Source: Bacteroidales bacterium (GTDB taxonomy: Bacteria; Bacteroidota; Bacteroidia; Bacteroidales; UBA1715). Taken from it: 64,000 nucleotides of DNA. The notes under the pieces are model-generated. The model was not told the DNA's origin. It made no database searches and was given only the letters and a program-made list of their open reading frames with translations. The number at the start of each line of letters is the position of its first letter. Position 1 is the stretch's first letter. The position numbers and the translations under genes were made by a program. The stretch is from positions 186,001-250,000 of the forward strand of contig JADKDL010000006.1 of assembly GCA_016714605.1 (NCBI GenBank), read 5' to 3'. Positions 1 to 9,853 of this stretch are shown here, piece after piece.

Positions 1-1889
1 TTATCATTGCCCCCACAGGCTATATATTTTCCGGCTTTATGATAAGCTACAGCATTAAAAGCACTTTTAGCATCGCCAAATTTACCAATGAGCATACCGT
101 TAAGCATATCCCACTTTCTCACCCTACCGTCGAGACCCGATGAAACTATTGATTTGGCATCATTACTAAAATCAAAATCAGTAACAACAGAATTATGACC
201 AATAAAGGTTCTGAACTCTTGCAAAGCATCGGTCTCAATAAGCTTCAAATTTTTATCTAAGTATGAACTTAGTAAATAGAGGTTTCCGGGGGTAAATCTG
301 GTTTTAAAAGGAGCTATATCGTTAAAATTCATTGTTTTTAACAGTTTTGTAGTCTTCACATCCCAAAGCTTTGCATTTCCAGTCCAACTGCTACTTACGA
401 GTGTGGCGTCGTCGTCGGAAAAGGCAATGTCAAAAATGAGTGAATTATGTGCTTCAATAGTCTTTGTTTTTTTACCCGTTTTTGAATCCCAAAATATGAT
501 ATTCCCATCGGCGCCAGCAGTAGCAATTTCAGTTCCGGCGTTATTATACGCACAGGCTGTAACTTGCTTACCATGCCCGGTGAGCGTAAATATAACTTGC
601 CCGGTAAACAGATTTATGACCTGAGCCGCCGAATCTATTTTTCCCTTTACTATCATCATGCCATCGGGGTGCACAGCCAATGCCGATTTTATGTTAAGAT
701 ACTTAATAATATCAGCATCTATCCAGTTGTTTTGTTTGTAAGACAGTCCATTATTAGCGGCAGCATTCATAAAGCCTGAAAGCTCCCGTATGGTTTTGCC
801 GGTACTAGCTTGTTTTATAATTATAGTATTGTTTAAGGTTGATAATGCGAGGTTGTTTTTTTCTGTAATTGAAGGCTCAAATGGCATTCCCTCTACCTCC
901 CATTCAAATATTTTTTTTCCTGTATTACTATCCCAAACTATGGTTTTATCTTCGGCCTGAGAGATGCAGTAAGCATCGTCGGGGCTGAATCTTAATACAT
1001 CTACATCGATTTCATCTACATGAGTTGAAAGTGTTCTGATGAGCTTACCGTTTTCTGCATTCCAAAGATGTAGACCTGAATATCTGGCCGATGTAAGTAT
1101 TCTTTTGCCATTATTAGAAAAGCAAACGCTCGTATTACATCCATCGCAACGGACATTTGTATCGGCATAGAGTCTGTACTTTTTTATTCCGGTAAGTGCA
1201 TCAAATGTTTCGGCAAAAAGCTTGGTCGAACCAACAATAATCTGCTTTCCATCGGCACTGTAGGTCATATTTCTGGCTTTATCGAAGGGTATAGATTTAA
1301 CCTCATTGCCGGTAATAATATTTTTTATAACTACCAGATTATAGGTATGCGATGTAAGAATATTAGCATCATCGGCACTAGTAATTGTTTTTGAAATGCT
1401 CATATTGAAAGGCGTTTCAAAAGTATTCACTAATAGTCCGGTAGCAGTGTTGAAAACGAATATCTTATCTCTATCGTCTTTGAGTAAGACGTAGGTTTCC
1501 TTCTGACTGTAACAGGCTGTTAACAGATATTCTTTGGGCAGATAAAAACTCTGTTCAGTTTTTCCAGTAGCAATATCGGTTATATATGCATAGTTATCGG
1601 CTCCTGAAGAAAGCAGATATTTACCGTTGGCACTAAAGCTAAGCGAATGTATTTTGGCTGTGTGTGTAGAAATGGTTCGGAGCTGTTTCCCGTTTGTCAT
1701 ATTCCAAAGAATAATACTGTGGTCGTTGGCTCCGGAAGCTAGAATTTTACCATCGGGACTAAAAGCAAGATTGGATACAAATTTCGTATGTCCTCTTTGT
1801 ATAACCGCCTCTACCGGATAGGTTGTAGACTGAGCATTTGCGGTAAGAGTATACAGAAATGATAGTAGAAGTATGAATGGCGTTTTCAC
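1..1889 (-). CDS. WD40-repeat secreted protein, C-terminus beyond window edge
   Basis: An open frame of 629 codons runs from a GTG at 1889 down to the left edge without a stop. The GTG is chosen because it begins a clear signal peptide (KTPFILLLSFLYTLTANAQS) and no in-frame ATG lies upstream. The protein is built of WD40 beta-propeller units, for example GHTKFVSNLAFSPDG near residue 34 and, near the right end of the visible part, GHGKQVTACAYNNAG, AHNSLIFDIAFSDDD and GHNSVVTDFDFSNDA, most closing in W-D or W-N. WD40 propellers are protein-interaction scaffolds; in Bacteroidota such N-termini are often followed by a caspase-like peptidase, but that part would lie outside the window and cannot be judged. 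The protein is probably periplasmic or outer-membrane associated. Family call is firm, function open. Confidence 0.85.
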   Translation of the reverse strand, partial: MKTPFILLLSFLYTLTANAQSTTYPVEAVIQRGHTKFVSNLAFSPDGKILASGANDHSIILWNMTNGKQLRTISTHTAKIHSLSFSANGKYLLSSGADNYAYITDIATGKTEQSFYLPKEYLLTACYSQKETYVLLKDDRDKIFVFNTATGLLVNTFETPFNMSISKTITSADDANILTSHTYNLVVIKNIITGNEVKSIPFDKARNMTYSADGKQIIVGSTKLFAETFDALTGIKKYRLYADTNVRCDGCNTSVCFSNNGKRILTSARYSGLHLWNAENGKLIRTLSTHVDEIDVDVLRFSPDDAYCISQAEDKTIVWDSNTGKKIFEWEVEGMPFEPSITEKNNLALSTLNNTIIIKQASTGKTIRELSGFMNAAANNGLSYKQNNWIDADIIKYLNIKSALAVHPDGMMIVKGKIDSAAQVINLFTGQVIFTLTGHGKQVTACAYNNAGTEIATAGADGNIIFWDSKTGKKTKTIEAHNSLIFDIAFSDDDATLVSSSWTGNAKLWDVKTTKLLKTMNFNDIAPFKTRFTPGNLYLLSSYLDKNLKLIETDALQEFRTFIGHNSVVTDFDFSNDAKSIVSSGLDGRVRKWDMLNGMLIGKFGDAKSAFNAVAYHKAGKYIACGGND

Positions 1890-1992
1890 TAGATTTTGAT
1901 GTTTTAATTTATACAATGATAAATATTTTTTTTTGAATTGGCGTTAATTAGGATTTTTTTTTGAATCGAACCCCTTTTGTAAATTTCAACAT

Positions 1993-2199
1993 TTGAAAAC
2001 GAACTTTACCGATTACATAAATTCTCTTCGGCTTGATGAAGCCAAGCTGCTTTTGCAAAATTCTAACCTGAAATTTACCATTGAACACATTGGTTTGGAA
2101 TGTGGATTTGGTTCAAAAAGAACTTTTAATAGAGTTTTTAAAAAAAGTACTGGACAAAAACCATCAGAGTTCAAGAAAAATTATGAACTGAGCAATTGA
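1993..2199 (+). pseudogene. Remnant of an AraC-type regulator (second HTH only)
   Basis: The frame, open from 1948 with a possible TTG at 1993, encodes only the last two thirds of an AraC/XylS DNA-binding domain: NFTDYINSLRLDEAKLLL, then IGLECGFGSKRTFNRVFKK and TGQKPSEFKK. A complete AraC HTH domain has about 100 residues with two HTH motifs, and full regulators also have an N-terminal sensor domain. Here the first HTH and everything before it are absent, and the upstream bases to 1889 show no coding continuation. I read it as a decayed fragment. It lies beside the promoter region of the divergent WD40 gene. A tiny functional HTH protein cannot be excluded but is unlikely. Confidence 0.6.
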
Positions 2200-2410
2200 A
2201 AGCTTTTGATTAGATTATTTTATTTAAATACAGACACTTACAAACATGTCTCATTTTCTAAAACAGTACATATTTTTCAACTTTCACCTCAAGATTGTAA
2301 GTAAAAGTAAATCTTTTGGGTCAAAACTTTTTATTAAAAATCTATAAGATATTAAATTTTCTAGATTCAATAAAAATACTTAATTCTATAACCTAAAAAA
2401 TCTATTATTT

Positions 2411-5400
2411 ATGAATTATTTTACAAAATATCTGAAATTATTTTCAGGAAAATTCTCTCGTAGTATTTTATTCTATAAAGATAAATCTCATGTTCCTAAA
2501 ATTGCAGCAATACTGGTTTTCAGTTTGTTCTTATCTGCAACAAATCTTTTTGCCGGGCACAATTTCTCAATAAGTGGCGCGAGCGATTATCAATATGTTT
2601 TTTCATTTAATGAAATATGGACAAATCATTACGATTGTTCAAATAACAACACATTAATTAGAGCCGAAATAGGCAGCTTTGGTTCGGGTAATTACCTTTT
2701 TAGCAATTATGTATCTCCAGGCACATCGAGTGGTTCATTTGCTCATGTTGTAGGACCAAGTTATTATGAAACTTTTTATATAACCGTATATTATTCAGGA
2801 AAAGAATCTTATATTTCTTGCGCTACTCCAACTTCAGAATCAACCAATGTTAAACTTAATGGTGGTATAGGAACATATACAAGTGCTATCAAACCAGTTG
2901 CATCATTTACCGCTTCGCAATTTAAATCAGATTCTTATATAGATTTGGCATGGACAAAAGGAACTGATATTCCTGATGATAAACACCAATACAAAATTTA
3001 TCGTAACTATGAATTGATTGCAACTGTATCTGGTTCTACGCGTACATATCGCGATAGTGGCTTGCAACCTGGTACTACAAACTTCTATTACATTGAAACG
3101 TACTCTTCTGTTTGGGGAGGTCATACTTCTTCAAGTAGAAGTGCTGAAGGTAAAACATGGACATCTAATTTTGCTGCAACCGATGGAACACAATCAGGTG
3201 CCAAACTTACTTGGTCTGATTTAAGTACTCATATAGAGAGCTTACAGATTTATCGTTCTACAGATAATGGAAATACGTGGGATCAACTCATTTCAGGGCT
3301 CGACAAAGCAACAATAAGCTATACAGATAATACCGGAATACCCGGCTGTACCTATCTTTATAGATTAACACCAATTAAGTCGGGAGAGACTTTGATAAGT
3401 GCTCAAGATGAGGGTAGAAGTAAGCCAATTGGCAAAATTTCAGGTACAGTAAAAACTCGTTTCGGAACCCCTGTTTCCGGAGTTACAATTACTTTGTCAG
3501 GCTCATTTGATGACAATAAAGGTACTCAAACAGCAAATAGAGCTGTTCAAACAGATGCAGAAGGTAAATTTTCATTTTCTGAGTTGTATTTTTATACAAA
3601 TGCAACATTTAAGATGGAGCCTTCTAAACCAAATCATGTATTTAATTATACTGAACTTTCTAGAACGCTCGACGATTTAACAACATCAATGAGTGATGTG
3701 CACTTTATCGATACTACAAGATTGGTAGTAACCGGCAAGGTTGATTTCTCATTTACCGAGGATGTTGTGTCGTGCCCGAAAGATAGTGTTGAGATATTGT
3801 TAAACGGTAATTCTGTTAACATTTTTACCAACTCAAAGGGTGAGTATGGAATTGTTGTAAACGAAGAGGGAAAACATACAATTACACCAAAATACTTAAA
3901 TCATACCTTCAGTCCGGCTCAATATGAAGTTGAAGTGTATGATTTTGTGTACGATCAAAATTTTAATGACATTACAACCGATACCCTTTATATAAGCCTT
4001 AAAAGTGGCTGTAAATCTATAATTGCCGATTATGCCGAATTTCAAATCTCTTCGGCTAGTCCGGTTGGGTGTTTTACTAAAACAGTTACTTCTGATGCGA
4101 GTGGAAATTATACAATTCTACTCCCTGCCGACAAATATTCTATTCAGTTGAAAAACGTAGTAGTAGATGGAACACCAAATACAAACATATTGTCTTATTT
4201 TGGTGAAGACCCAATTGTAGTAGATATTTCGCAACGCGATTCTACAAATAAAGCTCACAGAGCAGATTTTGTGTATCGTTCTCATCCGGTTATTACACTT
4301 TCTCAGGAGATTGATACGGTGTGTATAGGCAACTCTTTTGTGCCGGTAATGGAGCAGAATCAGAGTTATTTAATCTCTTTAAATATTCTTGAGCAGTATT
4401 CTTATATTGATGAAACGACAAGCTGTAATGTTGATACGGGCTCTGTAGTTATATCTGACGATGTTAGCGATAAAGGTACTATAACGGTTCCATTCTCAAA
4501 TGGACTTTGTCAATATAAAGTTTTGGCAGGTCTGCCAAATATTGCAGCAGGTGGTACTTACCCATACTTAAAACTTATAGAATTTCAGGCAGTTGTAGAC
4601 AAAGCTACTTCAAATAATCTTCAGAAGTATGTATTGGTAAAGGGGCATAGACCTCGCACCCAAACTTTCGTAACCAAAACTCCTGAATTACCATTATTAA
4701 TTATTCACGACCCTAATGGTGATATGAGTAATTGTTTCATAGAAAAAGATTCAACGTTTACCACTAATATTACCTCTTCATATCAATTAGGTGGAGAAGG
4801 AGGTTTATGGCTTGACATGAAGATTGGTGGGGGTGTTCCAATTCCATTTACCGGTATTGAAATAGGAGCTGCTGCAATTATAAAAGCAAGCTTTGCAGCC
4901 GGTGGTAGCGATGGCAATGAAGATGAAACTTCCGTAACTTTCTCTGCAAGCAAAACCATATCTACTTCGGACGATAAGGGTTATATTGGAGTTGATGCTG
5001 ATGTGGTTGTTGGTGCATCATTTAACATGAGCTACGGACTTACCGATGTTGTGGATTATGATTCTAAAACTTGTTCAGTTGTGAGAGATACTATGCTTCG
5101 ATGGGGTACTCAAGATATTGCAACCGATTATCATTACACTATTGGTCACATTAAAAACGTACTTATTCCTCAGTTAAAAACATTAGAAAGATTGTCGAAT
5201 ACTGACTCTGCACTCTTATATAGAGATGCTATTGAAGTATGGCAACAAGTAATTGCAAACAACGAGTTAAATAGAAAAAATGCAACTATTGAAAACAATG
5301 TTTCTTTAAGTGCAGGTGTTGGATATGATTATGTATACAGCAATTCGAGCGATGAATCATCTAAAATAAGCTATAATGCTTATATTAATATTGAAGCTGC

Positions 5401-8400
5401 TTTGGGTGCAGAAATTGGTGCAGGTAAATTCAATGAAACTAGTTTTGGTGTATCGGCAAAATTTGCTTGGAATACATCTGGATCAACAACTACAACACTT
5501 AATAAAACTACCACTGTTGGATATCACCTCGAAGATGACGATTTTGGCGACTATTTCAGTATGAATATAGGTAAAGACCGTGTTTATGGTACACCTGTGT
5601 TCAATTTGGTAAATGGTGCTAGTAGTTGTCCGCACGAAGCGGGAACTCAATATAGAGACAGACTACAACTTACTATGGATGGTTATACGGTAAGAAATAT
5701 TCCTGCCGATAAACAAGGTGTTTTTAAACTTAATATGAGCAACATAAGCGAAAGCGAAGACGACTGGACTTTCGATATAAAAGTAATAGGTTCAAGCAAT
5801 CCTGATGGTGCTATTATTTCAATAGGAGGAGAAGTTGTAAATTCTAATCCTATATCATACTATTTGCCGGCCGGGAAAACGGTTAGTCCGGTACTTACTG
5901 TGGCTAAAGGACCGTTGGCTGTAGAGTATGAGAATCTGCAAGTAGTAATGTATTCTCCTTGCGACCCTTCGGTGAGCGATACGGTAACCTTTTCTGCATT
6001 CTTCCAAAATGAGTGTAGTGAAGTAGATCTTTATAGTCCGGGCAATAATTGGTTGCTTGACAAATCAGATAATAACAAGCTGGCTATTGCATTTTCTAAA
6101 TTCGATGCCAACAATCCAAATTTAAAGAATATCAGTTTACAATATAGAAGCTTACCTGCAGGCGACTGGCAAACCGCAGTGGTTATAAATAAAGAACTAC
6201 TTACCGATAAGTATTTTGATTATATCTTTAATGTTTCAGCCTTGAAAGATGGTAATTATGAGTTACGTGCCACTGCCAATTGTGGTAGTTCAATAGGTCT
6301 AATCTATTCTCCTGTTTATACCGGAATCATAGATCGTCAGTCTATTGTTTTATTTGGAAAACCAGAACCTACCGATGGCGTTTTAAATATTGGAGAGTCT
6401 CCAAAGGTTGTATTCAATGAAGGTATTGATTGTGGTATAACCTATACTCCAGCTAAAATTGAATTGCATTTGGATAGTATAAAAGGTGCTATAGTTCCTG
6501 CCGATTTTACCTGCAATGGTCAAAGTATAGTGGTTGAGTTTGATAATAGTGTTGATATTGCTGCTCTAGAAGGCAAAGAAGTATTTGCAATGCTTTATAA
6601 TGTGAAAGATATTTATGGAAATAAAATGAATGATACCATAAGTTGGTCATTTATAATAGATCAATCTACTTTGTATTGGGAGCCGGCAAACATAAATGCT
6701 ACTTTAATCACTGGTAAAAGCGATACGCTTATAGCTGTATTGAAAAACTCGGCTCCGACTGAGAAAATTTTTGCCCTAGATAGTTTGTCATCTTGGCTTA
6801 AAGCTGAGCCAGACTCAGCTACAATTCCTGCAAATGGTGAAATTGAAGTGAAATTTATTGTTGACAAAAACCTAAATCCTGACACGTATATTGATACCGT
6901 AAAAGCAATTGCAGAAGGCATTTCTTCTAATCTGTTGATAGATTTAAATGTAATTACAGCCCCTGTTGTATGGACGGTAAATCCAACGGCCTATACATAT
7001 TCTATGAATATTGTTGCTCAGTTTAGCAAAACTTCCGAAAACGCTACTTTATCTACAAACACAAAAGATATAATAGGTGTTTTTGCCGGAAACGAATGTA
7101 GAGGTTCTGCAAATATTGAATATGTTGCCACTGCTAACGCCTATGTTGCATTCCTTACAGTATATGATACTGTTGAATTTGGACAGGAATTGACTTTTAA
7201 ATTCTGGGATGCTAATGAAGGTAAAGAGTATATTGCAAGTAATGTATTACAGTTTATGAACAATGCTGTAATGGGTAAGACTACAAATCCATATATGCTT
7301 TATTCTGCCGGCGAAGCTCATAATATTGTAATGAAAAAAGGATGGAACTGGTTCTCGCTTGTAGGTGAAAATTCTGATATGAGTCCGGCTTCTTTACTTA
7401 GTTCTATTAATCCGGGTGAAAATGCAATAGTAAAAGGTATTGACGGATATGCTCAGTTTTACAATGGTAAATGGATTAATGCATCATTAGGTTTACTTAA
7501 TGGAAAAAGCAGCTATGAAATGTATCTTGATAAAGCTGATACTTTAACTTATTTAGTAAGCAATAAAGCCGATTCTATAAATGTATCATTGAAAAAAGGA
7601 TGGAACTGGATTGCTTATCCTAATACAACCATTACTGAGATAGATTCTACACTTAAAAATGTGGCTGCAGTTGATGCAGAACTTATAAAAAGTCAGACCG
7701 AATTTTCTGTTTTCAGTCAGCAAAATACCGCTTGGGAAGGAAGCTTGAAATTTTTCAATCCGGGTATGGGTTATAAATATCAATCAGCATCAGAAAGAAA
7801 TGTTACTATAAAGAGAAAAAGTAATCTAAAAGCTGGTGAAGAAAACGTTGAGCCTTCCGATTTTGAGTTCAATATGCCGCTCACTGCTGCAATTAAAATA
7901 CTCAGTCAAACGGTAGATCAAAGCACTAAATATGTTGTATATGCTTATATTAACGATATTTGTGTAGGTATTGCAAAACCGGTTTTAATATCTGAGGTAA
8001 ATGATTATAGAGTGTTTATAATTATTTATGGCAACAAAGAAGATTTAAACAAAGACATCAACTTTAAGGTATATGACGAGACCGATAAAGCATTCGTTAC
8101 TGCATATTATACTCCGGTTGTATTTAGTCCTGAGGAAATAAACAGCGGTATAGGTTCTCCTTATGTATTGAAATTGTATAATGATGAAAATTCTATTGAT
8201 GAGCTTAGTAAAATGGGCATGGAATTAAGTCAAAATACTCCGAATCCTTTCAATAATACTACTACAATAGAATATGTATTACCGGAAGATATGGAAATAG
8301 ATTTGTATCTGACTACCATTTTAGGAGTAAAACAAACAATTTATTCCGGATTTCAAACCGCAGGGAAACATTCAATTGTATTGCAAGCAAGCGATTTCCA

Positions 8401-8470
8401 AACGGGTGTTTATAATTATGTTTTAGAATCTACTAAGGGTAAAATAGCTAAACAACTTGTTGTTAAGTAA
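2411..8470 (+). CDS. Giant T9SS-exported multidomain beta-sandwich protein
   Basis: A 2,019-residue secreted protein of unknown substrate. An unusually long N-terminus precedes the hydrophobic segment AAILVFSLFLSATNLFA (about residues 32-48). Two fibronectin-III-like units follow (about 165-245 and 253-336), then two carboxypeptidase-regulatory-like units (about 343-430 and 440-520, the first opening GKISGTVKTRFGTPVSG). After these come a Gly/Ala-rich region, a Big_5-like Ig unit (about 1310-1416) and a BACON-like unit (about 1420-1513). Near 1643 and 1730 are two KKGWNWF/KKGWNWI segments seen in other Bacteroidota surface proteins. The last 85 residues (SQNTPNPFNNTTTIEY to QLVVK) are a type A T9SS sorting domain, so the protein should cross the outer membrane and be anchored or released. 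No catalytic domain was recognised; an adhesin or structural surface role is inference. It stands alone, closed by a hairpin terminator. Confidence 0.88.
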   Translation: MNYFTKYLKLFSGKFSRSILFYKDKSHVPKIAAILVFSLFLSATNLFAGHNFSISGASDYQYVFSFNEIWTNHYDCSNNNTLIRAEIGSFGSGNYLFSNYVSPGTSSGSFAHVVGPSYYETFYITVYYSGKESYISCATPTSESTNVKLNGGIGTYTSAIKPVASFTASQFKSDSYIDLAWTKGTDIPDDKHQYKIYRNYELIATVSGSTRTYRDSGLQPGTTNFYYIETYSSVWGGHTSSSRSAEGKTWTSNFAATDGTQSGAKLTWSDLSTHIESLQIYRSTDNGNTWDQLISGLDKATISYTDNTGIPGCTYLYRLTPIKSGETLISAQDEGRSKPIGKISGTVKTRFGTPVSGVTITLSGSFDDNKGTQTANRAVQTDAEGKFSFSELYFYTNATFKMEPSKPNHVFNYTELSRTLDDLTTSMSDVHFIDTTRLVVTGKVDFSFTEDVVSCPKDSVEILLNGNSVNIFTNSKGEYGIVVNEEGKHTITPKYLNHTFSPAQYEVEVYDFVYDQNFNDITTDTLYISLKSGCKSIIADYAEFQISSASPVGCFTKTVTSDASGNYTILLPADKYSIQLKNVVVDGTPNTNILSYFGEDPIVVDISQRDSTNKAHRADFVYRSHPVITLSQEIDTVCIGNSFVPVMEQNQSYLISLNILEQYSYIDETTSCNVDTGSVVISDDVSDKGTITVPFSNGLCQYKVLAGLPNIAAGGTYPYLKLIEFQAVVDKATSNNLQKYVLVKGHRPRTQTFVTKTPELPLLIIHDPNGDMSNCFIEKDSTFTTNITSSYQLGGEGGLWLDMKIGGGVPIPFTGIEIGAAAIIKASFAAGGSDGNEDETSVTFSASKTISTSDDKGYIGVDADVVVGASFNMSYGLTDVVDYDSKTCSVVRDTMLRWGTQDIATDYHYTIGHIKNVLIPQLKTLERLSNTDSALLYRDAIEVWQQVIANNELNRKNATIENNVSLSAGVGYDYVYSNSSDESSKISYNAYINIEAALGAEIGAGKFNETSFGVSAKFAWNTSGSTTTTLNKTTTVGYHLEDDDFGDYFSMNIGKDRVYGTPVFNLVNGASSCPHEAGTQYRDRLQLTMDGYTVRNIPADKQGVFKLNMSNISESEDDWTFDIKVIGSSNPDGAIISIGGEVVNSNPISYYLPAGKTVSPVLTVAKGPLAVEYENLQVVMYSPCDPSVSDTVTFSAFFQNECSEVDLYSPGNNWLLDKSDNNKLAIAFSKFDANNPNLKNISLQYRSLPAGDWQTAVVINKELLTDKYFDYIFNVSALKDGNYELRATANCGSSIGLIYSPVYTGIIDRQSIVLFGKPEPTDGVLNIGESPKVVFNEGIDCGITYTPAKIELHLDSIKGAIVPADFTCNGQSIVVEFDNSVDIAALEGKEVFAMLYNVKDIYGNKMNDTISWSFIIDQSTLYWEPANINATLITGKSDTLIAVLKNSAPTEKIFALDSLSSWLKAEPDSATIPANGEIEVKFIVDKNLNPDTYIDTVKAIAEGISSNLLIDLNVITAPVVWTVNPTAYTYSMNIVAQFSKTSENATLSTNTKDIIGVFAGNECRGSANIEYVATANAYVAFLTVYDTVEFGQELTFKFWDANEGKEYIASNVLQFMNNAVMGKTTNPYMLYSAGEAHNIVMKKGWNWFSLVGENSDMSPASLLSSINPGENAIVKGIDGYAQFYNGKWINASLGLLNGKSSYEMYLDKADTLTYLVSNKADSINVSLKKGWNWIAYPNTTITEIDSTLKNVAAVDAELIKSQTEFSVFSQQNTAWEGSLKFFNPGMGYKYQSASERNVTIKRKSNLKAGEENVEPSDFEFNMPLTAAIKILSQTVDQSTKYVVYAYINDICVGIAKPVLISEVNDYRVFIIIYGNKEDLNKDINFKVYDETDKAFVTAYYTPVVFSPEEINSGIGSPYVLKLYNDENSIDELSKMGMELSQNTPNPFNNTTTIEYVLPEDMEIDLYLTTILGVKQTIYSGFQTAGKHSIVLQASDFQTGVYNYVLESTKGKIAKQLVVK

Positions 8471-8491
8471 CAGTAGATTTAGTGTCCATTT

Positions 8492-8530
8492 AAAAGGCTG
8501 TCTGAGATTATTCAGGCAGCCTTTTTTTTA
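8492..8530 (+). terminator. Rho-independent terminator after the T9SS protein gene
   Basis: GGCTGTCTGA and TCAGGCAGCC form a 10-bp stem with one G-U pair, extended by flanking A-T pairs, followed by eight T residues. It starts about 20 bases after the TAA at 8470. The mirror strand also ends in a short T run, so it may serve the convergent gene at 8549 as well. Confidence 0.85.
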
Positions 8531-8548
8531 TAATCTAGCAGTTTCAAA

Positions 8549-9448
8549 TTATTCTACATTATGAACCACAACTTTATTTTGAAAGTTCAGCGGCAAATAC
8601 ATTTTTTTCTCTTTCTCTAAATATAGAAAATCGCCCACGCTTTCTTCAGTTTTTAGCAGAAAATTATATCTACCATCAGGAGTTATGGTAAACAGTTCGC
8701 CGGCTTTCCAAGAACTTACCATAAGAGAATCGCCATTAGACTGTATACCGTCGAGTTTGCCTAGTTTAGTTTTGCTGATTGCTTTAAGTTCTAAGGTTTC
8801 TAACTGCAACTCCCAAAAAGTACCAACGGAATCTTGTTCAGTTTTAGAATCATCAAGTCGGCCCCAGCCACCAATAAAAAGTTTGTTGCCTTTGCAAAGT
8901 AAGCCGTTAGGGTGATGCAAAGAATCATTTTGATAGATACTTGAAAGAACACCCAAGGTATCAAGTTTATAAATTGAAGAAGTTACCATGTCAGAGACAA
9001 AAACTTCACCTTTTGCATTTATTGCAATATCATTGAACATTCCAACTTCGGGGGCGGTATATTTGTTTAAAATCTTACCGCTGGCAATATCTATTTTACA
9101 TAAATACTTCAAATCGGCAACATATAAAGCACTTTTGCTGATTGCAATTCCTTTAGGAGAAAAAAGGCTATCGCACCATTTTAATTGTATTATTTCTCCG
9201 GTTTCTAAAGCCAATTTTGAAATGAAACCATTAGCAACCGCATCATCATTGCCTATGTTTGACACGAATAAACAGTTCTCATTTTCATAGTAAGCAATAG
9301 ATTCGGGGTGAGTGAAGCCAACTTGCGTCCAAACAATGGAATTTGCCGAAGAGTCTTTTTCAGTTTGGGTTTCTTGTACTTTAGAATTATTGTTGCAAGC
9401 AGCAAAAACAATTGCAGACGATAATAATATAAAAGTTCGGTTTAGCAT
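8549..9448 (-). CDS. SMP-30/NHL-type beta-propeller lipoprotein
   Basis: A 299-residue predicted lipoprotein: MLNRTFILLSSAIVFAAC ends in a lipobox with the acylated Cys at residue 18. The mature part has repeated strand motifs of the SMP-30/gluconolactonase and NHL propeller class, for example SPKGIAISKSALYVADL, FNDIAINAKGEVFVSDM and HHPNGLLCKGNKLFIGGWG. Members hydrolyse lactones or act as binding propellers; metal ligands cannot be assigned confidently from the sequence alone, so enzymatic function is open. The gene is monocistronic and convergent with the T9SS gene. About 400 bases of upstream region separate it from the ammonium transporter. Confidence 0.75.
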   Translation of the reverse strand: MLNRTFILLSSAIVFAACNNNSKVQETQTEKDSSANSIVWTQVGFTHPESIAYYENENCLFVSNIGNDDAVANGFISKLALETGEIIQLKWCDSLFSPKGIAISKSALYVADLKYLCKIDIASGKILNKYTAPEVGMFNDIAINAKGEVFVSDMVTSSIYKLDTLGVLSSIYQNDSLHHPNGLLCKGNKLFIGGWGRLDDSKTEQDSVGTFWELQLETLELKAISKTKLGKLDGIQSNGDSLMVSSWKAGELFTITPDGRYNFLLKTEESVGDFLYLEKEKKMYLPLNFQNKVVVHNVE

Positions 9449-9781
9449 AGTTTTAAATATTTAGTGAATGAATATTTGTTCAATTTAGTAAATAATAAAT
9501 CATACAAATTTATAATTAGTAATCATTACAAAATAAATGCTTATTCAATAAACTGATACAATGTTTTGAATAAATAGTATTCAGAAATGTATGTAAACTG
9601 CGAAATAGCGAGGCATCAGGAAAATCGTCAAACTGCATATTGAAATGATAGAATAGTGCGGTGGATTCATCTATTTTAGCCTGCCGAGAGGTTTAGCTAG
9701 TGCTAAATTCATATTTATAAAGTACTTATTTTCGCTTTGATAAAATGTAAGTGAACACACTAACATTGGCAATACTTGTAT
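9449..9781. other. Intergenic region, no gene recognised
   Basis: This AT-rich spacer lies between the SMP-30-like gene and the terminator of the ammonium transporter. No open frame of credible length or composition was seen. The only structure noted is a small inverted repeat, TTTAGC-TAGT-GCTAAA, near 9700. Confidence 0.5.
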
Positions 9782-9823
9782 AAAAAAAACCGCTAAATTG
9801 ATTTATATCACAAATTAGCGGTT
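9782..9823 (-). terminator. Terminator of the ammonium transporter gene
   Basis: Arms AACCGCTAA and TTAGCGGTT pair around a loop of roughly 20 bases. On the minus strand the hairpin runs straight into a tract of eight T residues. It lies about 30 bases beyond the amt stop codon. Confidence 0.8.
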
Positions 9824-9853
9824 CAAAAGAAATTTTTAGCAGCATACAATTAT

